A stretch of DNA of 64,000 nt from Streptomyces sp. CBMA291. GTDB lineage: Bacteria > Actinomycetota > Actinomycetes > Streptomycetales > Streptomycetaceae. Location: NCBI RefSeq assembly GCF_014596525.1, contig NZ_MSJP01000067.1:1-64000 (forward strand), written 5' to 3'. This document shows positions 57,553 to 64,000 of this stretch, in pieces. How positions within the stretch are numbered: position 1 is the stretch's first letter; each line of letters opens with the position of its first letter. Both the position numbers and the translations under genes were made by a program. Under the pieces are notes generated by a model. The model had not been told where the DNA came from. It was given only the letters and a program-made list of their open reading frames with translations, and did not search any database.

Positions 57553-57650
57553 AGGGAGGGGCGAGGGGGGAGGGAGGGGCGAGGGGGGAGGGAGGTGACG
57601 AGGGAGAAGGCGGTGACGAGGGAGGGCGGTGACGAGGGGGTGGCCTGGGG
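57553..57650. repeat. G-rich 18-bp minisatellite between acpS and nnr
   Basis: Two exact 18-bp copies (57553-57570 and 57571-57588) of AGGGAGGGGCGAGGGGGG are followed by three copies of GGTGACGAGGG-type units. The strand is almost free of C and T runs, so it could form G-quadruplexes. Confidence 0.8.
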
Positions 57651-57727
57651 GCCGGAACGCCTTCCGGGCCCCGCGTGTCCGCCCCCGTCCCAGGACACGG
57701 CGCCGAGGCCTGCGGCAGACTGCCCCC

Positions 57728-59167
57728 ATGCGTACCGCACACCGCGTGGAGACCGTACGGGCCGCCGAAGCCGTGCTCATGGCGCGGCTTCCCGAAGGGG
57801 CCCTCATGGCGCGGGCCGCCGCCGGGCTCGCCGCCGCCTGCTGCTCGCTGCTCGGCAAGGGGCGGGTCTACGGGGCGAGGGTCGTCCTCCTCGTCGGCAG
57901 CGGCGACAACGGCGGTGACACCCTCCACGCCGGAGCCCGGCTCGCCCGGCGCGGCGCCGGGGTCACCGCCGTCCTCCTCGGCTCCCGCGCCCACGAGGGC
58001 GGGCTCACCGCCCTCCGGCGGGCCGGGGGCCGGATCGCCGACGACCCGTTCGAACCGCTCGCCGCCGCCGATCTCGTCCTCGACGGCATCACCGGCATCG
58101 GCGGGCGCGGCGGTCTGCGCCCCGACGCCGTGCCCGTCGCCCGCGCCGCACGCGGTTCCGGAGCCGTCGTCGTCGCCGTCGACCTGCCCAGTGGCGTCGA
58201 CGCGGACACCGGCGAGGTCTCAGGGGAGGCGCTGCGGGCCGACGCCACCGTCACCTTCGGCACGTACAAGCCCGCGCTCCTCGTCGACCCCGCGCGCTCC
58301 TACGCGGGCGCCCTGCGGCTCGTCGACATCGGGCTCGGCGACGAACTGCCCGGCGTGCCCGATCTGGAGGCGCTCCAGCACCGTGACGTGGCCCGGCTGC
58401 TGCCCGCGCCGGGCGCGGAGAGCGACAAGTACCGGCGCGGTGTCCTCGGCGTCGTCGCCGGGTCCGCCCGCTACCCGGGCGCGGCCGTCCTCACCGTCAC
58501 GGCGGCGCTGCGCGGCGGCGCGGGCGCCGTGCGGTACGTCGGCCCGGCCGCCGACGCGGTGATCGCGGCCCACCCCGAGACCCTGGTCCACGCCGGGCCG
58601 CCGGACCGGGCCGGACGGGTGCAGGCCTGGGTGGTCGGGCCCGGCCTCGGCGACGAGCCGGGGGCCGCCGACGTCCTCGCCTCCGACGTGCCGGTGCTCG
58701 TCGACGCCGACGGGCTGCGGGGTCTCGATCCCGCCCTGGTACGGGCCCGCAGCGCCCCGACCCTGCTCACTCCGCACGCGGGCGAGGCGGCGGCGCTCCT
58801 GGGCGTCACCCGAGCGGAGGTGGAGACGGGCCGGCTCGCGGCGGTACGGGAACTCGTGGCCCGGTACGGCGCGACGGTGCTGCTCAAGGGCTCCACGACG
58901 CTGGTCCTCGGCCCGGCGGGCGGTCCCGTACGGGTGAACCCCACCGGGACCGCCTGGCTGGCCACGGCGGGCACCGGCGACGTCCTCTCCGGCCTCGCGG
59001 GCTCGCTCCTCGCGGCCGGACTGCCCCCGGTGGACGCGGCCTCCTGCGCCGCCTACCTGCACGGCCTCGCGGCCCGCCGCGCCTCCCACGACCGCGCCCC
59101 GGCGACGGCGGGCGACATCGCGGACGCGCTGCCGGGGGCGTGGGGGGATGTGCGGGCGGGGGAGTAG
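57728..59167 (+). CDS. nnr: Bifunctional NAD(P)H-hydrate epimerase / ADP-dependent NAD(P)H-hydrate dehydratase
   Basis: 479 residues, ATG 57728. The N-terminal YjeF domain (residues 1-215) has GSGDNGGDTLHAGARLARRG, a mild change from the common GxGNNGGDG, and VVVAVDLPSGVDADTGEV. The C-terminal ribokinase-like dehydratase (from about 225) has KYRRGVLGVVAGS, LTPHAGEAAALLG and the ATP-site loop GTGDVLSGL. It repairs hydrated NADH/NADPH. CAGACT (57716-57721), seven bases upstream, with AGGACA 18 bp before that, suggests a leaderless start. Confidence 0.93.
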   Translation: MRTAHRVETVRAAEAVLMARLPEGALMARAAAGLAAACCSLLGKGRVYGARVVLLVGSGDNGGDTLHAGARLARRGAGVTAVLLGSRAHEGGLTALRRAGGRIADDPFEPLAAADLVLDGITGIGGRGGLRPDAVPVARAARGSGAVVVAVDLPSGVDADTGEVSGEALRADATVTFGTYKPALLVDPARSYAGALRLVDIGLGDELPGVPDLEALQHRDVARLLPAPGAESDKYRRGVLGVVAGSARYPGAAVLTVTAALRGGAGAVRYVGPAADAVIAAHPETLVHAGPPDRAGRVQAWVVGPGLGDEPGAADVLASDVPVLVDADGLRGLDPALVRARSAPTLLTPHAGEAAALLGVTRAEVETGRLAAVRELVARYGATVLLKGSTTLVLGPAGGPVRVNPTGTAWLATAGTGDVLSGLAGSLLAAGLPPVDAASCAAYLHGLAARRASHDRAPATAGDIADALPGAWGDVRAGE

Positions 59168-59182
59168 GGAGGGGGGAGCCTT

Positions 59183-59474
59183 GGGCGGCGCGGGCTCGGC
59201 CCCGGGCGGTGCGGTCCCGGACGGCGCGGCCCCGGGTGGTGCGGCCTCGGCCCCGGGTGGTGCGGTCCCGGACGGCGCGGCCCCGGGTGGTGCGGTCCCG
59301 GACGGCGCGGCCCCGGACGGTGCGGTCCCGGACGGTGCGGTCCCGGACGGCGCGGGCTCGGGCGGCGCAGCCTCGGTCTCGGACGGCGCGGCCCCCGACG
59401 GCGTGGTCCCGGGCGGTGCGGGCTCGCAGGGGGGGGTCCCGGACAGCGCGGTCCCGGACGGCGCGGTTCCCGAC
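59183..59474. repeat. 15-bp minisatellite between nnr and alr
   Basis: About 19-20 imperfect copies of a 15-bp unit close to GGTCCCGGACGGCGC. It fills most of the 422-bp gap 59168-59589. Because the unit is five codons, both plus frames that cross it read as pentapeptide repeats (RSRTA-type and VPDGA-type), but no start or ribosome-binding site supports translation. Confidence 0.9.
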
Positions 59475-59589
59475 GCCCCCTCAGGCGTCCGTTCCCCATG
59501 CCCTCTCGGCGGCGTTCCCCCGGCCCGTCGTCACCGCCTTCCCGGACGGGGAAGCGGTCCCGGTGCCCGCACCTGAGAGACTGGGCGCG

Positions 59590-60738
59590 ATGACTGAGAC
59601 AGCCCAGCCCCGCAGAGCCCGCGCCGAGATCGACCTCGGCGCGCTGCGTGCGAACGTCCGCACGCTGCGCGCCCGCATCGCCCCCCACGTACGGATCATG
59701 GCCGTCGTGAAGGCCGACGCGTACGGACACGGCGCGGTGCGCTGTGCCCGTGCCGCCCTGGACGCGGGCGCTGACTGGCTCGGCACGGCCACCCCGCACG
59801 AGGCGCTCGCGCTGCGCGCCGCAGGGATCGTGGACGTGCCGGTGATGTGCTGGCTCTGGACCCCGGGCGACCCCTGGGACCAGGGCATCGAGGCCGGTCT
59901 CGACATGTCGGTGAGCGGCCTGTGGGCCCTGGAGGAGGTCGTCGCGGCGGCCCGCGCGACCGGCGGGACGGCCAGGATCCAGCTCAAGGCCGACACCGGT
60001 CTGGGCCGCAACGGCTGCCAGCCCGCCGACTGGCCCGAGCTGGTGGACCGGGCCCTCGCGGCCGAGGCCGAGGGCCTGGTCAAGGTCACCGGCCTCTGGT
60101 CGCACTTCGCCTGCGCGGACGAGCCCCACCACCCCTCCATCGCCGCGCAGCTCGACGTCTTCCGTTCGATGATCGACCACGCCGAGAAGGCGGGGATCGA
60201 CCCCGAGGTCCGGCACATCGCGAACTCGCCCGCCACCCTCACCCTCCCCGAGGCCCATTTCGACCTGGTCCGGCCCGGGATCGCGATGTACGGCGTCTCG
60301 CCGAGCCCCGAACTCGGCACCTCCGCCGACCTCGGTCTGCGCCCGGTGATGTCGCTCAAGGCGAGCGTCGCCCTGGTGAAGCGGGTCCCGGCCGGTCACG
60401 GCGTCAGCTACGGCCACCACTACGTCACCGGCACCGACACGACCCTGGGCCTGGTCCCGCTCGGCTACGCCGACGGCGTCCCCCGGCACGCCTCGGGCCG
60501 GGGCCCGGTCCTGATCGACGGTCACCGACGCACGGTCGCCGGGCGGGTCGCCATGGACCAGTTCGTCGTGGACCTCGACGGGCTGACGCCGGAGCCGGGC
60601 ACCGAGGCCGTCCTGTTCGGCCCCGGCGACGAGGGCGAACCGACCGCCGAGGACTGGGCGGTGGCCGCCGACACCATCGCGTACGAGATCGTCACCCGGA
60701 TCGGCGCGCGGGTCCCGCGCGTCTACCTGGGCGGATAG
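59590..60738 (+). CDS. alr: Alanine racemase
   Basis: 382 residues, ATG 59590. The PLP lysine is Lys41 in VVKADAYGHG; HIANSPATL, the substrate region of GHGVSYGHHYVTG with the catalytic tyrosine, and GRVAMDQFVVDL follow. It makes D-alanine for peptidoglycan. The long in-frame upstream extension is the translated minisatellite and is rejected. No Shine-Dalgarno is seen; GAGACT (59577-59582), seven bases away, could be the -10 of a leaderless mRNA. Confidence 0.96.
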   Translation: MTETAQPRRARAEIDLGALRANVRTLRARIAPHVRIMAVVKADAYGHGAVRCARAALDAGADWLGTATPHEALALRAAGIVDVPVMCWLWTPGDPWDQGIEAGLDMSVSGLWALEEVVAAARATGGTARIQLKADTGLGRNGCQPADWPELVDRALAAEAEGLVKVTGLWSHFACADEPHHPSIAAQLDVFRSMIDHAEKAGIDPEVRHIANSPATLTLPEAHFDLVRPGIAMYGVSPSPELGTSADLGLRPVMSLKASVALVKRVPAGHGVSYGHHYVTGTDTTLGLVPLGYADGVPRHASGRGPVLIDGHRRTVAGRVAMDQFVVDLDGLTPEPGTEAVLFGPGDEGEPTAEDWAVAADTIAYEIVTRIGARVPRVYLGG

Positions 60739-60757
60739 AGCGGACAGAGGGGGAACC

Positions 60758-62143
60758 GTGGGCGAGTCCAGTGGCACCGGTACGTGGCGGCGCGCCGGAT
60801 TCGCCGGCGCCGCCCTCGGCGTGCTCGCGGCGGGCGCCGCCGCCGGAGTGGCCGTGGAACGGCTCACCGTGGGCCGCTCCGTACGCCGCAAGGCCCGGCT
60901 CGACCTCGACGCCACCGGGCCGTACGGGGGGCTGCGCGGAACCCCGGGCCGGGCACTCGCCGACGACTCGACCGTCTTGTATTACGAGGTCGACGAGGTC
61001 GACGAGGTCGGTGGGGCCGGTGGGACCGATGGGGCCGGTGGGGTCGACGGGGCCCGTGGGGTCGACAGGTTCGGTGGGGTCGGTGAGGTCGACAGGACCC
61101 GCGAGACCGGCGGGACCCATGGGACCGGCGGAGCCCACGAGGCCAGTGGGACCCATGAAACCGGCGGGGCCCACGAGGCCAGCGGGGCCCGCAGGACCAG
61201 TGGGACCGGTGGGACCGGCGGGACCGGTGGGGCCAGTGACCCCGACCTGGAGGCCCGTCGGCGGCGGCTCTTCGGGGACAGGCCCGCCCCGCCCCTCACC
61301 GTCGTCTTCAGTCACGGCTACTGCCTCAACCAGGACTCCTGGCACTTCCAGCGGGCCGCGCTGCGCGGGCTCGTCCGGACCGTCCACTGGGACCAGCGCG
61401 GTCACGGGCGCTCCGGGCAGGGCGTCTCGCAGGGCGGGCCCGACGGAGTGCCGGTCACCATGGACCGGCTGGGCCGCGACCTCAAGACCGTCCTGGACGC
61501 CGCCGCGCCCGAGGGGCCGCTGGTCCTGGTCGGGCATTCGATGGGCGGCATGACGGTGATGGCGCTCGCCGAGCGGTACCCGGAGTTCTTCCGCGAGCGG
61601 GTCGCGGGCGTCGCCTTCGTCGGCACCTCGGCGGGGAACCTCGGAGAGGTGTCGTACGGCCTCCCGGTCGCCGGGGTCAACGCGGTGCGCCGGGTCCTGC
61701 CGGGGGTGTTGCGGGCCCTCGGCACCCAGCCCGAGCTGGTCGAGCGGGGGCGCAGGGCGACCGCCGACCTGTTCGCCGGGCTCGTCAGGAAGTACTCGTT
61801 CGCGTCGAAGGACGTGGACCCGGCGGTGGCCCGGTTCGCCGAGCGGATGCTGGAGGCGACCCCGATCGACGTGGTCGCCGCCTTCTACCCGGCCTTCACC
61901 GAGCACGACAAGGCCGCCGCCCTCGCCATACTGGACGGGCTGCCGGTCCTCGCCCTCGCCGGTGACCACGACCTGGTGACACCCGGCTCGCACACCGAGG
62001 CCATCGCCGCCCTGCTGCCCGACGCGGAGCTGGTGATCGTCCCGGACGGGGGCCATCTGGTGATGCTTGAGCACCCGGAGGCGGTCACCGACCGGCTCGC
62101 GGAGCTGCTGGTGCGGGCGGGGGCGCTCCCCGTCGGCGACTGA
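60758..62143 (+). CDS. Alpha/beta-hydrolase with an internal repeat expansion
   Basis: 461 residues, GTG 60758, 19 bp after alr. An N-terminal hydrophobic helix (residues about 11-32) suggests membrane attachment. Residues 77-162 are low-complexity Gly/Thr/Ala/Val encoded by the 9-bp repeat. The hydrolase fold starts at PLTVVFSHGYCLNQDSW, with the nucleophile in GHSMGG, the acid in AGDHDLVTP and the base histidine in PDGGHLVMLEHPE. The triad looks complete. The substrate is unknown; the alr-hydrolase-tsaE order is usual in Streptomyces. Confidence 0.88.
   Translation: MGESSGTGTWRRAGFAGAALGVLAAGAAAGVAVERLTVGRSVRRKARLDLDATGPYGGLRGTPGRALADDSTVLYYEVDEVDEVGGAGGTDGAGGVDGARGVDRFGGVGEVDRTRETGGTHGTGGAHEASGTHETGGAHEASGARRTSGTGGTGGTGGASDPDLEARRRRLFGDRPAPPLTVVFSHGYCLNQDSWHFQRAALRGLVRTVHWDQRGHGRSGQGVSQGGPDGVPVTMDRLGRDLKTVLDAAAPEGPLVLVGHSMGGMTVMALAERYPEFFRERVAGVAFVGTSAGNLGEVSYGLPVAGVNAVRRVLPGVLRALGTQPELVERGRRATADLFAGLVRKYSFASKDVDPAVARFAERMLEATPIDVVAAFYPAFTEHDKAAALAILDGLPVLALAGDHDLVTPGSHTEAIAALLPDAELVIVPDGGHLVMLEHPEAVTDRLAELLVRAGALPVGD
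60986..61243. repeat. 9-bp tandem repeat inside the hydrolase gene
   Basis: About 28 degenerate copies of a 9-bp unit near GGGACCGGT. It keeps the reading frame and inserts about 86 residues between the N-terminal anchor and the hydrolase core. Confidence 0.85.
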
Positions 62144-62183
62144 GGGAACCGGCCGCTTTCCGGAACGGGCTAAGTTGGCCGGT

Positions 62184-62684
62184 ATGGAAGCAGCGCACCC
62201 GCCCGTCTCCGGCGCCACCCTCTCCGTCGACTCCCCCGAGCGCATGACGGACCTCGGCCGTCGGCTCGCGAAGATCCTCCGCCCCGGCGACCTCGTCATG
62301 CTCACCGGCGAGCTGGGCGCGGGGAAGACCACCCTGACCCGGGGCCTCGGCGAGGGCCTGGGGGTGCGCGGGGCCGTGACCTCGCCCACCTTCGTCATCG
62401 CCCGGGTCCACCCCTCGCTGGTCGGCGGTCCGGCCCTGGTGCACGTGGACGCGTACCGGCTCGGCGGCGGTCTCGACGAGATGGAGGACCTCGATCTCGA
62501 CGTGTCGCTGCCCGACTCCGTGGTGGTGGTCGAGTGGGGCGACGGCAAGGTCGAGGAGCTGACCGAGGACCGGCTGCACCTGCTGATCCACCGGGTGACC
62601 GGCGACACGGACGACGACCGGCGCACGGTCGAACTGCGCGGGATCGGGGCGCGCTGGGCCGACGAGGAACTGGGCGCGCTCTGA
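62184..62684 (+). CDS. tsaE: tRNA threonylcarbamoyladenosine biosynthesis ATPase TsaE
   Basis: 166 residues, ATG 62184. Walker A is GELGAGKTT (42-50); VTSPTFVIARVHPS, VHVDAYRLGG and VVVVEWGDGKVEEL match the family. It supports t6A37 synthesis with TsaB and TsaD. TAAGTT (62171-62176), seven bases before the ATG, suggests a leaderless mRNA. tsaB lies 1.1 kb downstream with two short genes between. Confidence 0.95.
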   Translation: MEAAHPPVSGATLSVDSPERMTDLGRRLAKILRPGDLVMLTGELGAGKTTLTRGLGEGLGVRGAVTSPTFVIARVHPSLVGGPALVHVDAYRLGGGLDEMEDLDLDVSLPDSVVVVEWGDGKVEELTEDRLHLLIHRVTGDTDDDRRTVELRGIGARWADEELGAL

Positions 62685-62699
62685 CCGCTCCGGTAGATT
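62671..62699 (+). promoter_or_regulatory. Candidate promoter of the small ORF at 62796
   Basis: TGGGCG (62671-62676), a 17-bp spacer and TAGATT (62694-62699); the -35 lies inside the end of tsaE. A start near 62706 gives a 90-nt leader that contains the palindrome at 62766. Confidence 0.45.
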
Positions 62700-62765
62700 C
62701 CGACAACGTGTCGGGAAGATGTTGCATCGGCCCCTCGCTCCGTGGTCACATGGAGGCACGAGCTG

Positions 62766-62781
62766 GTTAGGTGTACCTAAC
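62766..62781. promoter_or_regulatory. Palindrome with DtxR-like half-sites
   Basis: GTTAGGT-GT-ACCTAAC is a perfect 7-2-7 inverted repeat just before the Shine-Dalgarno of the small ORF. The TTAGG/CCTAA half-sites recall iron boxes, but the spacing is four bases instead of nine. Confidence 0.5.
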
Positions 62782-62795
62782 TACGGGAGGCATGC

Positions 62796-62975
62796 ATGGC
62801 GACGCCGGAGCGCGCGGAACCCACGCCCGACCACGTCCCGATGAGCGAACTGCTGGCGTCCTGCGTGGCCGCCCGCACGCTCTCGACCCCGCCGCCGAGA
62901 ACCGGGCCGGAGCGCCCCGGACACGGATACGGGAAGGGCCGCCCGGAGCCGGTGACACGGACCAGGGCGGCCTGA
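62796..62975 (+). CDS. Small hypothetical protein
   Basis: 59 residues. ATG 62796 has GGGAGG about seven bases upstream; the ATG at 62792 is out of frame and too close. The start MATPERAEPTPDHVPMSELLASCVAA looks like an ordered short helix with one cysteine, and the rest is Pro/Arg/Gly-rich. I believe similar short proteins occur at this place in other Streptomyces, but this is from memory. No function is known. Confidence 0.6.
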   Translation: MATPERAEPTPDHVPMSELLASCVAARTLSTPPPRTGPERPGHGYGKGRPEPVTRTRAA

Positions 62976-63081
62976 GGGGCGCGAGCACGGCCTTTACGGG
63001 GGCGCGAACGTGGCCCGAGGGGCGCGTGAGGGCCCGTAAGAGGGGCGCGCGAGGGGTGTGAGGGCGGGTCCGGGAGCCGCG

Positions 63082-63654
63082 TTACGCGACGACGACGACC
63101 TTCGCGCCGATCACCGCGAACGTCCACAGCGCGTCCCCGTCGGCCCGCTTCATGCGGATGCCGCCGGTCTTGCGCGCCGGGTCCGGGGCCGGCGTCGAGC
63201 CGTCGACCGCCGCGCTGAAGCCGATCGCCACGTCCTGCGCGACCGTGAACCGCACCACATGCTCGATCTGGACGCCGTCCGTGCCGCGGACCGTGCCCGA
63301 GCGGGACGTCACGTTGTACGCGCCGGGCCGCGGGTCCACCGTGCTCGGCATCACCGTGAACGTACGGCTCGCCTTGCCCTTCGCGTCGACCAGCCACACC
63401 CGGCGCTCGCCGAGCGCGTACACCACGCGCTCCCCGGTGCCCGAGGCCGCCGGGACGGCCGGGGGCTTCCCGGCCGAGGGCTTGGAGCCGCCGCTCGGCG
63501 AGACCGCGGGAGCGGCCGTCGTGGGCTTGGTGGAGGGCGCCGCCAGATCGGCGGGAGCGGGGACGGTGGCCGAGGCCTGGTAGGCGAGGAAGCAGACCGC
63601 GGCGACGCCCGCCGCCGTGAGCCCGGCCACGAATCCCGAGCTGCTCCGTGCCAC
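63082..63654 (-). CDS. YkuD/L,D-transpeptidase-like exported protein lacking catalytic Cys
   Basis: 190 residues from GTG 63654 (GTG 63663 is an alternative; AAAGGTG favours the former). A hydrophobic segment (residues about 8-30) is a signal anchor, followed by a Ser/Pro/Ala/Lys linker to about 75. RVVYALGERRVWLVDAKGKASRTFTVMPS and the end TGGIRMKRADGDALWTFAVIGAKVVVV follow the YkuD fold, but the catalytic SxGCVRM reads TGGIRM (Gly165) and the HG motif reads GFS. So it should not have transpeptidase activity and may be a binding or scaffold protein. It diverges from tsaB. Confidence 0.72.
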   Translation of the reverse strand: MARSSSGFVAGLTAAGVAAVCFLAYQASATVPAPADLAAPSTKPTTAAPAVSPSGGSKPSAGKPPAVPAASGTGERVVYALGERRVWLVDAKGKASRTFTVMPSTVDPRPGAYNVTSRSGTVRGTDGVQIEHVVRFTVAQDVAIGFSAAVDGSTPAPDPARKTGGIRMKRADGDALWTFAVIGAKVVVVA

Positions 63655-63750
63655 CGTGCCCACCTTTCGTACGAACGTATCGAAGGGTGACGGTAGCAGC
63701 CGGGGGAGCGGGCGGCGGGGCACCGGGCCCGGGAGCCGTAGGCTGTTCGC

Positions 63751-64000
63751 GTGCTGTTGCTCGCCATGGATACCGCCACCCCCGCCGTCACCGTCGCCCT
63801 CCACGACGGGGAGACCGTCGTCGGCTCCTCGGAGCAGGTCGACGCCCGCCGTCACGGAGAGCTGCTGCTGCCCGCCGTCGACCGGGTCCTCAAGAAAGCC
63901 GGGCTGAGGCTCGACGCGGTCACCGGGATCGTCGTCGGCGTCGGCCCCGGCCCGTACACCGGGCTCCGGGTCGGTCTGGTCACCGCCGCCACCTTCGCCT
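63751..64000 (+). CDS. tsaB: tRNA threonylcarbamoyladenosine biosynthesis protein TsaB (partial)
   Basis: The first 83 codons, from GTG 63751, run off the window. LLLAMDTATPAVTVALHDG, ARRHGELLLPAVDRVL and VGVGPGPYTGLRVGL are typical of the ASKHA-fold TsaB, partner of TsaD and TsaE in t6A synthesis. TAGGCT (63739-63744) is seven bases before the GTG, so the mRNA may be leaderless. Confidence 0.93.
   Translation, partial: MLLLAMDTATPAVTVALHDGETVVGSSEQVDARRHGELLLPAVDRVLKKAGLRLDAVTGIVVGVGPGPYTGLRVGLVTAATFA

Noticed and set aside
59140..59589. An upstream extension of Alr and a 142-codon pentapeptide-repeat ORF through the 15-bp array
   Set aside because: Both are products of a repeat whose period is a multiple of three. 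No ribosome-binding site, and the Alr family start is at 59590. Kept as a repeat.
62766..62781. Calling the palindrome a true DmdR/DtxR iron box
   Set aside because: The consensus has TTAGG and CCTAA nine bases apart; here they are four apart. Kept as an unexplained palindrome.
62771..63061. A 96-codon ORF overlapping the small ORF in another frame
   Set aside because: Its start falls inside the palindrome, and the Shine-Dalgarno suits ATG 62796. The translation is Arg/Gly/Ala-rich noise.

Overview
The window is high-GC actinobacterial chromosome, almost certainly from a Streptomyces. The base composition is about 70% G+C, GTG and TTG starts are frequent, terminators are strong GC hairpins that often lack a U-tract, NusG has a long acidic N-terminal extension, and the gene order around rpmG, secE-nusG, rplKA, rplJL-rpoBC, rpsLG-fusA-tuf, the S10/spc/alpha clusters, rplM-rpsI, glmM, coaA, glmS, acpS, alr and tsaE is the core-chromosome order of that genus. 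I see no prophage, insertion sequence, CRISPR array or biosynthetic gene cluster.

Layout. 1-5.6 kb: the N-terminal part of an amidohydrolase (minus), tRNA-Thr and tRNA-Met, rpmG, a two-gene MaoC/Had-type dehydratase pair, murB, a decayed NmrA/TetR divergent pair, and an adenosine-deaminase-family gene. 5.6-12.3 kb: a class I aminotransferase (minus), tRNA-Trp, secE-nusG, rplK-rplA, a lipoprotein gene, then rplJ-rplL behind an L10-type leader with an attenuator. 12.6-20.3 kb: rpoB-rpoC with its own promoter. 20.4-25.9 kb: an ATP-grasp-like gene, then rpsL-rpsG-fusA-tuf. 26.1-28.1 kb: a PIG-L deacetylase lipoprotein (minus). 28.8-38.5 kb: the S10 and spc ribosomal protein genes, rpsJ to rplO. 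38.6-40.6 kb: three minus-strand accessory genes (a LuxR-type regulator with a degenerate receiver, a membrane-anchored protein and a secreted cysteine-paired protein) lying between rplO and secY. 41-48.4 kb: secY-adk, map, infA-rpmJ-rpsM-rpsK-rpoA-rplQ, truA. 48.4-52.4 kb: a proline/glutamine-rich membrane protein, an ABC-F ATPase, rplM-rpsI. 52.5-64 kb: glmM, coaA, glmS, acpS, nnr, alr, an alpha/beta hydrolase, tsaE, a small ORF, a YkuD-like protein without catalytic cysteine, and the start of tsaB.

Most genes serve transcription, translation and protein export: RNA polymerase core (rpoA, B, C), NusG, about 30 ribosomal proteins, EF-G, EF-Tu, IF-1 and the SecYE channel, plus methionine aminopeptidase, TruA and the tRNA t6A enzymes TsaE/TsaB. 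A second theme is cell-wall precursor supply: GlmS and GlmM make glucosamine-1-phosphate, MurB makes UDP-MurNAc, and Alr makes D-alanine.

The most interesting signals are outside the core genes: a nearly identical 27-nt hairpin element in the leaders of rpsL and rpsJ; the three-gene antiparallel insertion between rplO and secY, with stacked palindromes; a deletion that seems to have merged two neighbouring genes; several minisatellites, one of which expands inside a hydrolase gene; a run of genes that look leaderless; and a palindrome with DtxR-like half-sites before a small ORF. Statements comparing gene order with other Streptomyces rest on memory and were not checked by search.
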